NCBI GenBank assembly: GCA_029244725.1 | Contig: JAQWQJ010000020.1 | Span: 1-52,361 of the forward strand | Length of the DNA stretch: 52,361 nucleotides | Direction of reading: 5' to 3' | From: Paracoccaceae bacterium | GTDB taxonomy: Bacteria > Pseudomonadota > Alphaproteobacteria > Rhodobacterales > Rhodobacteraceae | Shown: positions 42,951 to 52,361 of the stretch, one piece after another | Position numbering within the stretch: the stretch's first letter is position 1 | Layout of the letters: each line of letters begins with the position of its first letter | Notes under the pieces: model-generated | The model's input: the letters and a program-made list of their open reading frames with translations, nothing else | Told to the model about the DNA's origin: nothing | Database searches by the model: none | Translations under genes and position numbers: made by a program

Positions 42951-43777
42951 CACTGGCAACACTTTCGGAAGTTCTACAACCCGCATTGAAGGGTCGTTTT
43001 GCTGTTGCTGGCCTCGTGACGCTTGGGTGGGAAGATATGTGCGCATATGTGGCCGCTGCTGAAGAAGAGGGCGTTTCGGTCATCTTGCAAGCTGGACCTT
43101 CTTGTCGTGCGCACACTCCGTTGCCAATTCTGGGTAAAATGTTTCGGCACCTCGCTGAACAAGCATCGGTACCCGTGGTTGCGCATTTGGATCACGGCTA
43201 CACGTTTGATGAATGCAAAGAAGCGTTAGACAGTGGTTTTACCTCGATTATGTTTGACGGATCGAGAAAACCATTGTCCCAAAACATCGAAGAAACTGCG
43301 CGAATTGCCCAAATGGCGCATAGCGCTGGTATTTCTTGCGAAGGTGAAATCGGTTTTGTGGGATATTCAGGCGGGGAAAACTCTGCGGGAACTGATCCAG
43401 CGGACGCCGCTAAGTTTGCCAGTCAAACGGGCGTTGATGGCATGGCTATATCGGTAGGCAACGTGCATCTACAGCAAGACAAAGAGGGCGGATTGGATAT
43501 CGATAGAATTCGCTCGATCGAGGCCCAAACCGAGGTTCCGTTGGTTATCCACGGTGGATCAGGGGTTCCCATTGAGCAACGCAAACTATTGGCAACGACT
43601 TCGAAGATCTGCAAATTTAATATCGGCACAGAATTAAGAATGGCTTTCGGCGATGCTTTGCGAGAAGCGGTAAACCGCGACCCTGAGCGCTTTGATCGCG
43701 TGCAAATATTGAAAGAAGTGCATTCACCATTGGTAGACGCAACAAGAGGCGTTCTTCGATCATTCAAGCCAGCGTAA
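42947..43777 (+). CDS. IolJ-like class II aldolase
   Basis: The 276-residue class II (zinc) aldolase of the FbaA/GatY group probably cleaves 6-phospho-5-dehydro-2-deoxygluconate to dihydroxyacetone phosphate and malonate semialdehyde. Zinc and substrate motifs are HLDHGYTFDECKEAL, SIMFDGSRKPLSQNI, GEIGFVGYSGGE, VIHGGSGVP and KFNIGTELR. It overlaps the second iolB gene (ATGA) and ends the operon. The next enzyme, malonate semialdehyde dehydrogenase (IolA), is not in the window. Confidence 0.88.
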   Translation: MTLATLSEVLQPALKGRFAVAGLVTLGWEDMCAYVAAAEEEGVSVILQAGPSCRAHTPLPILGKMFRHLAEQASVPVVAHLDHGYTFDECKEALDSGFTSIMFDGSRKPLSQNIEETARIAQMAHSAGISCEGEIGFVGYSGGENSAGTDPADAAKFASQTGVDGMAISVGNVHLQQDKEGGLDIDRIRSIEAQTEVPLVIHGGSGVPIEQRKLLATTSKICKFNIGTELRMAFGDALREAVNRDPERFDRVQILKEVHSPLVDATRGVLRSFKPA

Positions 43778-44252
43778 GTGGTGTTTTGGCATTGGTTTCG
43801 TTGCTAGTCTGCGCGCTGATTTCGCCAAAGATCCAATTGGATTTTGGCGCATGATAGACCGTCGTCAATCGCCGGAATTGAGTGCGATAAAACATTAGCG
43901 CCAAGATAAGTTGCCTCTGCTTAGGGAAGATCGCACGGCCCGTGTCTCGCAAGATGTTGGCATTCTGGAGACTGCTCGAATCCTAGAAGAAAACCAAAAG
44001 CGTTCTAATCGAATTGGCGGCCCCGGTGAAACATTTCTGCCCAAAACAACACGGCGCTCGCTTAGGGAATGTAGGTGATGAAATGTGCGAAGACGCTATC
44101 AAAAAAATACGAGCACGGCTGGGGCAACATGAATGAAGAATTCGCACCGGGCAATCATCCAAAAGACTGCGAGGCAAATCGCTGCCAATTAATTTCTTAA
44201 AGTTTCTTCTTGAGCTAATTTCAACGCGTGCTGGCGCAAATACCTTGGTTTC
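43778..44252. other. 475-base region without a clear gene; possible decayed coding DNA
   Basis: Between the aldolase and ligI genes I find no convincing gene. A stopless plus-strand run at about 43894-44077 (LPLLREDRTARVSQDVGILE and on) has no good start, and a short ATG frame at 44078-44206 (MKCAKTLSKKYEHGW and on) has weak signals. Neither matches a family I know. Base use looks coding-like in patches, so these may be remnants of a lost gene at the junction of the inositol and aromatic loci. No clear terminator is seen for either flanking operon. Confidence 0.35.
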
Positions 44253-45140
44253 TTACGGCCAATAAAGGCGCATTGGGTTATCGACCAAGAGCCTCGTTTG
44301 CAGTTCGTTCGTTGGAGCAATTCGAGTTATAAAGTCGACCAATTCGCCGTCGTCAGGCATGTGGGATTTCATATTCGGGTGGGGCCAGTCTGTGCCCCAA
44401 AGCACTCGATCTGGAAAACGTTTCACAATAGCGGCCGGAAATGGCACGACGTCATCATACGGTGGTCCGAGTTTCGTTAGACGTTCAGGACAAGTAACTT
44501 TGGACCAGATATTCTCATTGTCGCTCATTAACCGCATAAACCGCTGAAAGTCTGGATGATCGACACCTAGCGACACTTCTGGTCGCCCCATATGATCGAC
44601 GACTAAAGTTGTCGGCAATTGCTTCAGAAATGGCTCTAGCTCAGCCAAGTCTTGGGCTTCAAAGTAGACGACGATGTGCCAGCCGAATTCTTTGATTTTA
44701 TCAGCTATGGACAAGAAAACTTCTTGCGGAGTTGAATCTACTAAGCGTTTAACGAAGTTGAAGCGGACGCCGCGAACACCAGCGTTGTGCATCTCGGCGA
44801 TCTCAGTTTCTGTGATATCTGCGCCCACAGAAGCAATACCTCGGGCCAGTCCTTGAGAAGACTTGCATGCATCAATCATAGCACTGTTGTCTTTGCCATG
44901 GCACGTCGCTTGAACGATCACATTTCGCGCGAAACCTAAGTGATCTCGAAGGGCGAAAAGTTGATCCTTTCCCGCATTGCATGGTGTGTATTTTCGTTCG
45001 GGCGCGAAGGGAAACTCAGGGCTCGGCCCAAAGACATGACAATGAGCATCCACAGCACCATCAGGCAGTTTGAAATCTGGTCTCTTGGGGTTTGGGTGGA
45101 ATTCCAACCAGTTGGCGTCCATTTCTTGAATTTCGGTCAT
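44253..45140 (-). CDS. ligI: 2-pyrone-4,6-dicarboxylate lactonase
   Basis: The 295-residue amidohydrolase hydrolyses 2-pyrone-4,6-dicarboxylate to 4-oxalomesaconate in the protocatechuate 4,5-cleavage pathway. The N-terminal VDAHCHVFGPSPEFPFAPE and RKYTPC are hallmarks of LigI, with VVDHMGRPE and the C-terminal LWGTDWPHPN giving the catalytic Asp. Its start overlaps the galD stop codon (ATGA). It is the last gene of the galB-ligK-galD-ligI operon. Confidence 0.95.
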   Translation of the reverse strand: MTEIQEMDANWLEFHPNPKRPDFKLPDGAVDAHCHVFGPSPEFPFAPERKYTPCNAGKDQLFALRDHLGFARNVIVQATCHGKDNSAMIDACKSSQGLARGIASVGADITETEIAEMHNAGVRGVRFNFVKRLVDSTPQEVFLSIADKIKEFGWHIVVYFEAQDLAELEPFLKQLPTTLVVDHMGRPEVSLGVDHPDFQRFMRLMSDNENIWSKVTCPERLTKLGPPYDDVVPFPAAIVKRFPDRVLWGTDWPHPNMKSHMPDDGELVDFITRIAPTNELQTRLLVDNPMRLYWP

Positions 45141-46192
45141 ACGAAAACTTCCCCATCCATTAGTTTGCGCGTTGTACGCAGCACCGCAGCGCTAGTCATT
45201 TCGCCGTCATCATCAAGCGAGGCGACAACCGTCATGTTTCCGGTTGGGTGTTCGATGGCCAAGTTTCGCTTTGGCCCTTCGCCTGTGTCAGCGATTTTGT
45301 TTGCTGGTGTGCCGTCAATCAAACAGGCTGTTGCAACGCTAACTGCGCCCAATACACCAATCGTTTTGTGGCAGCGATGGGGTATGAAAGTGCGGGTCGA
45401 AATTGCTCCACCGTTTTGTGGCGGGCTTATCATAGTCATCTTTGGGACGGATTTTTTGGTCACATCACCGAGATTCATAAGGGTGCCACAGGATAGTCGA
45501 ATAGTCTCAAGTTGATTGCGCAATGCCTCGTTTGCTTCAAGTTCCTCAGGACTTTCTAGTCCGGATACCCCAATATCTGCAGAGTTGATCACTACACAAG
45601 GCATGCCGTTGTCGATCATCGTGACCGTGTAGCCTTCGACGATGTCCGTCGAGTTGCCCGTTGGCAACAAGGAGCCACAGCTGGAACCAGCGGTATCCTT
45701 GAACTCAATCGGGACTGGTGCGGACACGCCAGGAACGCCATCAATTTTTGCATCGCCAATGTAGGTGACTTGCCCGTTCGGCGTTTGCACGTCTATGAGC
45801 GCAGTCTGACCGGTGTTTTCCATAAACACGGTAACCGGAGTTATCTTATCGTGCGCTGCGATTAGGCCGCGCTCAATGGCAAACGCGGGAACACCGGCCA
45901 GTATATTCCCGCAGTTTTGGGCGTCGGTAACGATTGGCTGATCGACAAACACTTGAAGGAAAAGGTAATCAATGTCGACATTGGGTCTATTGGATTTCGA
46001 AACAACAGCCACTTTCGAGGTCAATGGATCGGCACCGCCCATACCGTCGATTTGACGAACGTCCGGCGAGCCCATGATCCTAAGTAACACCTCATCACGT
46101 GCAGCCGGATCACTCGGAAGATCGTCTTTTAGAAAATAACCTCCCTTCGACGTGCCCCCTCGCATCCACATTGCGCGTATGCCGTCAGACAT
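45137..46192 (-). CDS. galD: 4-oxalomesaconate tautomerase (PrpF/GalD family)
   Basis: This 351-residue PrpF-family isomerase interconverts tautomers or double-bond isomers of 4-oxalomesaconate. It has the N-terminal [26 protein letters not shown], and [18 protein letters not shown] with the catalytic Cys, all typical of GalD/LigU. It overlaps ligK upstream by eight bases and ligI downstream by four, so all are co-translated. GalD and LigU are hard to separate by eye; GalD is used because the hydratase here is GalB-type. Confidence 0.92.
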   Translation of the reverse strand: MSDGIRAMWMRGGTSKGGYFLKDDLPSDPAARDEVLLRIMGSPDVRQIDGMGGADPLTSKVAVVSKSNRPNVDIDYLFLQVFVDQPIVTDAQNCGNILAGVPAFAIERGLIAAHDKITPVTVFMENTGQTALIDVQTPNGQVTYIGDAKIDGVPGVSAPVPIEFKDTAGSSCGSLLPTGNSTDIVEGYTVTMIDNGMPCVVINSADIGVSGLESPEELEANEALRNQLETIRLSCGTLMNLGDVTKKSVPKMTMISPPQNGGAISTRTFIPHRCHKTIGVLGAVSVATACLIDGTPANKIADTGEGPKRNLAIEHPTGNMTVVASLDDDGEMTSAAVLRTTRKLMDGEVFV

Positions 46193-46880
46193 ATTTCAAA
46201 CCCTTATCGGCCAGTCGTCCACGCATATTATATATATCGAGACCTAGCTCACCTGCTTCAAAGCGCGCGCGTTTAGCAATTTCATTGGCTTCGCGGTCTT
46301 GCGCTTTTTTAAGAACGCCTGAGGCTTCTTCACGCCGAACGACGCAGACGCCATCGTCGTCAGCCAAGACAACATCGCCTGGATTAATAAGCGCGCCTGA
46401 GCAAACAACGGGTATATTTACTGAACCAAGACTTTCTTTGATCGTGCCCTGTGCATGAATTGATCTTGCCCAAACTGGAAAGCCCATTTCGGTCAAATCG
46501 CGTACGTCGCGGGTTCCACCTTCGGTTATCAATCCGCGGCAACCCCGTGCCATTGCACTGGTCGCCAATAAGTCGCCAAAGTAACCTGCATTGGAAGGTG
46601 TGATTGTACCCAGAACCAAAACGTCACCGGGTTGGAGCTGTTCAATTGCAACATGGATCATCCAATTGTCGCAGGGAGGAGCTAGGATAGTGACGGCTGA
46701 ACCGGCAATCCGTGCGCCAGAAAAAATCGGCCGGAGCTCGTCGCCAAGCAATCCTTTACGCCCTTGTGCTTCATGGACGGTTGAGACGCCGCATTCAGCA
46801 AGCCCGTCAATAACACTCTGCTCTGCCCGATTGATTTCTTGCACAACGACGCCGGTCGTTCCTAGTTCAAAACGGCTCAT
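46185..46880 (-). CDS. ligK: 4-carboxy-4-hydroxy-2-oxoadipate aldolase
   Basis: The 231-residue protein is a RraA-like class II aldolase that cleaves 4-carboxy-4-hydroxy-2-oxoadipate to pyruvate and oxaloacetate, the last step of the 4,5-cleavage pathway. Recognisable are [55 protein letters not shown] (the Arg-Asp metal and substrate motif) and [16 protein letters not shown]. It overlaps the galB gene by four bases. Confidence 0.94.
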   Translation of the reverse strand: MSRFELGTTGVVVQEINRAEQSVIDGLAECGVSTVHEAQGRKGLLGDELRPIFSGARIAGSAVTILAPPCDNWMIHVAIEQLQPGDVLVLGTITPSNAGYFGDLLATSAMARGCRGLITEGGTRDVRDLTEMGFPVWARSIHAQGTIKESLGSVNIPVVCSGALINPGDVVLADDDGVCVVRREEASGVLKKAQDREANEIAKRARFEAGELGLDIYNMRGRLADKGLKYV

Positions 46881-47611
46881 ACCAACTCATCCATACAGAA
46901 CGGAAAGATGCTCTCGAAGCCTTCTGCGTATTTACAATCACGTCCTCCGGCCATGCCGCCTGAATTTCGCTTAAAGTGATTGGCGCGTTGTTGGGCGACA
47001 CGGGTGTAATAGTCCCAAAGATGAAGCTGGCCATTCATGCATTCCATAGCGGCGCGCTTTTTGTCCCAAACGGACGTAATGTCGAGGAACACATTTGGCT
47101 TCCATTGCATTTGCTCGGTCTGGTGCGGTTCAAAGAGATACATCTGTGGTGCTCCAAGAACCTTTTCACCTGGGTTGTGTCCCCAAGCCTGTGCGATCAT
47201 GCGGCACGTCAAAGCAAACTCAGTCGTTTTCATATGGTCCGTGTTGTAGGGGTCCCACTTTGAATGCGAAAACATGAAATTTGGCTGTACTTCACGGATG
47301 ATATCGACAACTTTGTTTTCGTATTCTTCGGTGAATCGAAGGGGGTAGTCCCCCATATCTAGAAAACGAATGTCATGTACGCCAAGCGCTTTGGCAGAAC
47401 CTTCAGCTTCTGCTTTGCGAATTGATTTTACTTCGTCGAGCGATTTGCCTTCTTTCCAAAGGCGCGCACTTTCACCGCGTTCTCCATAAGAAAGACAGGC
47501 GACAGTCACGTTGTATCCTAGTTCTTGATGCAGTGCGATTGCGCCTCCACATCGCCAAACAAAATCAGCAGCGTGTGCAGAGATTACGAGAGCGGATTTA
47601 TTGTCAGCCAT
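46877..47611 (-). CDS. galB: 4-oxalomesaconate hydratase (GalB, PIG-L fold)
   Basis: The 244-residue protein has the PIG-L/LmbE deacetylase-like fold with zinc motif [13 protein letters not shown] and later [12 protein letters not shown]. GalB proteins use this fold as a zinc-dependent hydratase, adding water to 4-oxalomesaconate to give 4-carboxy-4-hydroxy-2-oxoadipate. The context (ligK, galD, ligI directly downstream) supports this over a sugar deacetylase. It is the first gene of the operon, divergent from the LysR regulator. Confidence 0.92.
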   Translation of the reverse strand: MADNKSALVISAHAADFVWRCGGAIALHQELGYNVTVACLSYGERGESARLWKEGKSLDEVKSIRKAEAEGSAKALGVHDIRFLDMGDYPLRFTEEYENKVVDIIREVQPNFMFSHSKWDPYNTDHMKTTEFALTCRMIAQAWGHNPGEKVLGAPQMYLFEPHQTEQMQWKPNVFLDITSVWDKKRAAMECMNGQLHLWDYYTRVAQQRANHFKRNSGGMAGGRDCKYAEGFESIFPFCMDELV

Positions 47612-47676
47612 TATTAATGCCCTTCAGAATGTCCTGGTGATATCCCTAGGATCATGCGGCAACTGGACGAAATTGG

Positions 47677-47689
47677 CCATTTTGAATGG
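47677..47689. promoter_or_regulatory. Candidate regulator box between galB and the LysR gene
   Basis: CCATTTTGAATGG is a short inverted repeat (CCATT/AATGG) in the 114-base divergent region. Its place fits autoregulation and control of galB by the adjacent LysR protein. It is short and no second copy was found, so the call is weak. Confidence 0.3.
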
Positions 47690-47725
47690 TAGCTTGCGAG
47701 ATTTGATTTTGTTATAGGTTGGAAG

Positions 47726-48967
47726 ATGCTAGGCACTGACAACATACCTGAACTCCCCCATATCCGTTATCTCTTCGTGGTACGCGAGGTGTTTCGCCTA
47801 CGTAGAATTGGTGCAGCAGCAGACGTCGTTCATCTATCGCAGCCTGCGGCCACTCAGGCCCTGTCACGCATCGAAGCATTGTTAGGAGTTACCCTTTTTG
47901 ACCGACGTCCAAGTGGAATGTACCCGACAGATGCAGGGAATTTTTTTGAGTCACGACTACAACGTATACTGGATCATCTTCAGTTAGGTGATCGTCAGGC
48001 GCGGCGGAAGGCTGGCCGAAAAGAGGGCAGCGGAGCGAACAAAAGCTTTCATTCCTTTTGTACGCCGGTGCAATTGCGGGCGTTGTTGGCAATTGCAAAA
48101 TCTGGCAATTTTAGTCAGGCGGCCAATGACTTGGGGGTCAAACAGCCGGGCATCCACCGAGCTTCGCGTGATCTAAGCGCATTGGCCGGCTTTGCATTAT
48201 TTGAACAAACTCGCGGTGGAGTCGTATTAACCGCTGCCGCTGAAGTTTTTGCCCATCAAGTTCGTTTGGCGGCAAGCGAATTTCGACAGGCAATCTATGA
48301 AATCAACGAATTGATGGGGCGCGATGTTACAACCGTAAACGTTGGTTCAATGCCTTTGTCGCGAACCGAAATATTGCCTGCAGCAATTGATATGCTGTTA
48401 AAAACCGTCGGTGGAAATGTGCAAGTCCACTGTGTTGACGCACGATACGACGCGCTTTTGAAGGATTTGCGATTTGGGGATTTGGACTTTCTTCTAGGTG
48501 CCTTGAGGTATCCTTTGCCAGCGAATGACGTCGTACAAGAAGAATTGTTTGTTGATAAGTTGGCGTTAGTTGTGTCTCCTCAGCATCCTCTTGCAAAAAG
48601 AGAGCGCATTGAATTGCAGGAAACACTTGAGTTTCCTTGGATAGCGCCACCCAAATCCAGCCCATCCGGTGCCTATCTATTTGAGACCTTACGCATTCAA
48701 GATCTTCCAAATACCCCTGTGCGGGCAGTCTCTAGCTCTTTGGTTTTGCTCAGAGGTTTGCTAGCCCGAGGAAACTACATCTCAATCGCGTCGGCACGAC
48801 AAGTAGAAGTCGATGAGCAGATGGGAGCGTTGGTTCGCTTGCCGATTAATTTGCCTGAATCAGGACGAGCAATTGGATTCACTTTCCGCAAAGGATGGCG
48901 CGCAACGCCTATTCAAGAAGAGTTTCTGAATATCATTCGACGAGGCACATTAGCCGGTACTAATTGA
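47726..48967 (+). CDS. LysR-family regulator with two HTH domains
   Basis: The 413-residue protein is longer than usual LysR regulators (about 300). It has two LysR winged-HTH segments: residues 11-70 (HLSQPAATQALSRIEALLGV) and 114-172 (NDLGVKQPGIHRASRDLSAL). They are joined by a basic linker (DRQARRKAGRKEG), and then comes the effector-binding domain (about 195-400, including VNVGSMPLSRTEILP). It lies between the divergent galB operon and ligABC and probably controls both in response to a pathway intermediate. Both HTH segments keep the hydrophobic and turn positions, so both may bind DNA. Confidence 0.9.
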   Translation: MLGTDNIPELPHIRYLFVVREVFRLRRIGAAADVVHLSQPAATQALSRIEALLGVTLFDRRPSGMYPTDAGNFFESRLQRILDHLQLGDRQARRKAGRKEGSGANKSFHSFCTPVQLRALLAIAKSGNFSQAANDLGVKQPGIHRASRDLSALAGFALFEQTRGGVVLTAAAEVFAHQVRLAASEFRQAIYEINELMGRDVTTVNVGSMPLSRTEILPAAIDMLLKTVGGNVQVHCVDARYDALLKDLRFGDLDFLLGALRYPLPANDVVQEELFVDKLALVVSPQHPLAKRERIELQETLEFPWIAPPKSSPSGAYLFETLRIQDLPNTPVRAVSSSLVLLRGLLARGNYISIASARQVEVDEQMGALVRLPINLPESGRAIGFTFRKGWRATPIQEEFLNIIRRGTLAGTN

Positions 48968-48977
48968 CGGTCCTATA

Positions 48978-48991
48978 ACATTTACAAATGT
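48978..48991. promoter_or_regulatory. Candidate operator upstream of ligA
   Basis: ACATTTACAAATGT is a perfect inverted repeat (6-bp arms, 2-base spacer) in the 127 bases between the LysR gene and ligA, followed by the palindrome TTCGAA at 49003. It is a possible site for the local regulator; it does not match the box near galB. Confidence 0.3.
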
Positions 48992-49094
48992 CATTGGCCG
49001 CATTCGAATTCGCCAGATGGCGCCTGTTGGGCTAAGTTAATCGAATATGAAAAGAGAATAGTTTGTCCTTCAAACCGATAGGGGAATGACGAGG

Positions 49095-50329
<1,235 letters not shown>

Positions 50330-50339
50330 GGAAAAGCTC

Positions 50340-51284
50340 ATGAAAATCTGTGTCGCAGGCGCCTACGGAGCGTTTGGAATGAAACACTTGGACGCATTGG
50401 CCGAAATCGAAGGCGTTGAAGTCACGTCGATCATGGGACCGAACAAAGAAAAGATCGAAGCGCTGGCGGCTAAGCGTGGCATTGGGCACGCAGGTACGAC
50501 GCTTGAGGAATGCTTGGCGCGCAAAGATATTGATGCGGTAATTCTATCTACTCCGACACAAATGCATTCCGAGCAAGCGATTGCCTGTATGGATGCCGGT
50601 AAACACGTGATGATCGAAATACCGATGGCCGATAGTTTGGAAGACAGTCGCGCAATCGTGGCAAAGCAAGAGGAAACGGGCCTCGTCGCGATGGCGGGCC
50701 AAGTGCGGCGCTTTAATCCATCTCATCAATGGATTCACAATAAGATCGAAGCCGGTGAATTGAAGGTTCAACAGATGGACGTTCAGACATACTTTTTTCG
50801 ACGGACAAATACCAATGCGAAGGGAGAGCCGCGGACTTGGACAGATCACCTGCTTTGGCATCACGCTTGTCACACCGTCGATTTATTCCAATACCAAACC
50901 GGCGGTCAGGCTGTTGCAGCCTTTGGTCTTCAAGGACCTTATCACCCCGACTTGGGGATTGCGTTGGATATGGTCATTGGCCTGAAAGCAGCAAACGGTG
51001 CAATATGCACGCTATCCTTGTCTTTTAATAACGATGGCCCGCTTGGAACGTACTTCCGATACATTTGCGACAAGGGAACGTATATCGCACGTTATGATGA
51101 TTTGTTTGATGGCAATGAAAATCAGATCGACCTTAGGGACGTGGCAGTATCAAACAATGGCATCGAATTAATCGATCGCGAATTCATTTCGGCCATCCAA
51201 GAAAAACGTACACCTAACAGCAGCGTCGCCGATGTGCTGTCTGCCATGGAAACACTTGATCGGATCGATAAAACTATGTCGTGA
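50340..51284 (+). CDS. ligC: 4-carboxy-2-hydroxymuconate-6-semialdehyde dehydrogenase
   Basis: This 314-residue Gfo/Idh/MocA-type dehydrogenase oxidises the hemiacetal form of the LigAB product to 2-pyrone-4,6-dicarboxylate, the substrate of LigI. The Rossmann start is VAGAYGAFGMKH. LigC-specific blocks are VMIEIPMADSLEDS, VRRFNPSHQWIHNKI, YFFRRTNTNAKGEPRTW and DHLLWHHACHTVDLFQYQTG. It is the third gene of the ligABC operon. No terminator is obvious in the 106 bases that follow. Confidence 0.95.
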   Translation: MKICVAGAYGAFGMKHLDALAEIEGVEVTSIMGPNKEKIEALAAKRGIGHAGTTLEECLARKDIDAVILSTPTQMHSEQAIACMDAGKHVMIEIPMADSLEDSRAIVAKQEETGLVAMAGQVRRFNPSHQWIHNKIEAGELKVQQMDVQTYFFRRTNTNAKGEPRTWTDHLLWHHACHTVDLFQYQTGGQAVAAFGLQGPYHPDLGIALDMVIGLKAANGAICTLSLSFNNDGPLGTYFRYICDKGTYIARYDDLFDGNENQIDLRDVAVSNNGIELIDREFISAIQEKRTPNSSVADVLSAMETLDRIDKTMS

Positions 51285-51390
51285 TTTCCGTGGGCCATTT
51301 GCGTTTGAACACAAGACCAGCGTAAAAGTTTTACTATTCGACAATTGACTCCGTTTAAGACGAATCCTCACTTTGTTGGGGTGCTGAATT

Positions 51391-52238
51391 TCAGTGCTCT
51401 AATTTCCTTCGATAATCACGAGGGGATTGGCCCGTGACACGTTTGAAAACACGACTAAAATATGAGGGATCCTCGTAGCCCAATTGGTAGCTTATTTCCG
51501 TAATGGTAAGGTTCGAAAACGCCAAGTTTCGCCTTGCTTCACGCACTATTCGGTTTTCAATAATTGCAGAAGCGGGTTGTCCCGTTGAAGCGCGCAAGAC
51601 ACGACTGAGATGTGTAGGTGTAATCGAAAGAAGCTGTGCGTACTCTGCCACGCTTAGGTGCTCTAAAAAATGTTCTTCTAACATTGTCTCAAATCGTCGG
51701 CGCAAACCATTTTCTATCGTAACACTCTGAGGTTGCAGTAAGGATATTTTTCGCGCCACTTGACCCACAAGTACGCCACACAATGCGCGTAGAATGTGGG
51801 CTCGGGCAAATATGCGATTGGGATATTCCGCAAAAATTGCCAAGACAACACGTCTAATTTCTTCAGATGATTCAACAATAATTGGTTTTTGCAGATAAGA
51901 TTGTAGGCCTTCAGACTTCCGTAGCGAACTGTCCATCAATTCGCTTGCTACTGTCACCACCCATCCTTGAGTTCCAGGCTGAAATGAGAACCCATGTACC
52001 GTACCTATCGGCAAATTAACTAACATTCCGGACGAAATTTCTTGCGTTTGATTTTCAATTTTTGCTACGCCTTGCCCAACCTCAATCAACAAAAACTGGT
52101 GAAGTTGTGCATGTCGATGAGGTTGAAATTCCCATTGGTGGAGTAGAGATCGTGATTGATCGTTTCACAATGAACGACATCAGGCAAATTAGCCTGTTCA
52201 CCAAAAAGATTGTAATTCTGTATCGTTTCGCTAGCCAG
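51391..52238 (-). pseudogene. AraC/PobR-like regulator, frameshifted and lacking a normal start
   Basis: The C-terminal AraC HTH (YAQLLSITPTHLSRVLRAS, then EISYQLGYEDPSYFSRVFKR) and most of a cupin domain are open from 52092 down to 51391. Homology continues upstream of that point (QWEFQPHRHAQLHQFLLIE) but meets a stop at 52165-52167. The expected N-terminus (NYNLFGEQANLPDVVHCETI) is present in another frame at about 52152-52220, so one base is missing near 52150-52156. That frame has no ATG, GTG or TTG; the first plausible codon is CTG at 52238. PobR-type AraC proteins activate pobA for 4-hydroxybenzoate use. It is either a decayed gene or an assembly error. Confidence 0.8.
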
Positions 52239-52356
52239 CGGGTGTTATTGCAAATTTTTACACCAGCATCAAATTCCAGCTACACGGTAATCCCCCCTAA
52301 AATTAATGGTGTTCACGAGTAGAATTTTCTCGGCAAGATATCTGAGGAGATTTTGA

Positions 52357-52361
52357 ATGAA
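52357..52361 (+). CDS. Start of a gene cut by the window edge, possibly pobA
   Basis: ATGAA at 52357-52361 follows a strong ribosome site (GAGGAGA at 52344-52350, six-base spacer). The gene is divergent from a PobR-like regulator and beside the protocatechuate pathway. In related bacteria this place holds pobA, 4-hydroxybenzoate 3-hydroxylase, which produces protocatechuate. Only two codons are visible, so the name rests on context alone. Confidence 0.4.

Overview
The window looks like chromosomal DNA of a marine alphaproteobacterium of the Roseobacter group (Rhodobacterales). This is inferred from gene content and order and from the resemblance of the encoded proteins to roseobacter families: an NDUFA12-like complex I subunit next to mlaD and a DUF2155 protein, convergent aat and accC/accB, and a ScfR regulator with acs and a Liv-type transporter. 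By eye the base composition is near 50% GC. I saw no tRNA, rRNA or CRISPR array.

Layout. 1-180: right end of an IS1595-family insertion sequence. 250-4046: housekeeping genes (NDUFA12-like, mlaD, DUF2155, aat, accC, accB). 4156-16299: an acetate/short-chain-acid module. On the minus strand a Tat-exported binding protein is followed by livH, livM, livG, livF and acs; divergent to it are a ScfR-type regulator, a lone receiver domain, a small membrane protein and an SSF-domain histidine kinase resembling CrbS. 16314-20305: an MBL-fold hydrolase, a frameshifted and degenerate FadJ-like gene, two small proteins and a GapR/DUF2312 protein. 20311-26030: a sulfotransferase-like protein, an orphan iron-type permease, and a LysR regulator divergent from a three-gene operon (BesD/HalD-like Fe/2OG oxygenase, isochorismatase-like hydrolase, GNAT-like protein).

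26069-43777: a large inositol locus. It holds an IlvD/Edd dehydratase, an IolI-like isomerase, a sugar ABC transporter, iolG, a PhyH-type dioxygenase, two IolB proteins, a LacI regulator, two further Gfo/Idh/MocA oxidoreductases, iolE, iolD, iolC and an IolJ-like aldolase. Two near-identical palindromes with the core TTTGCAACCGGT-N-GCAAAA lie in its two divergent promoter regions and probably bind the local LacI protein, tying the arms into one regulon.

44253-52361: a complete protocatechuate 4,5-cleavage pathway. galB-ligK-galD-ligI run on the minus strand; divergent are an unusual LysR regulator with two HTH domains, then ligA-ligB-ligC. At the right edge an AraC/PobR-like regulator (frameshifted, with no normal start codon) faces the first bases of a gene that is probably pobA, which would make protocatechuate from 4-hydroxybenzoate.

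The parts most worth following are the BesD/HalD-like operon, the PhyH oxygenase and second IolB in the inositol locus, the CrbS-like kinase paired with a bare receiver, the tandem-HTH LysR protein, and two single-base frameshifts, one of them exactly on a T TTA AAA slippery heptamer.
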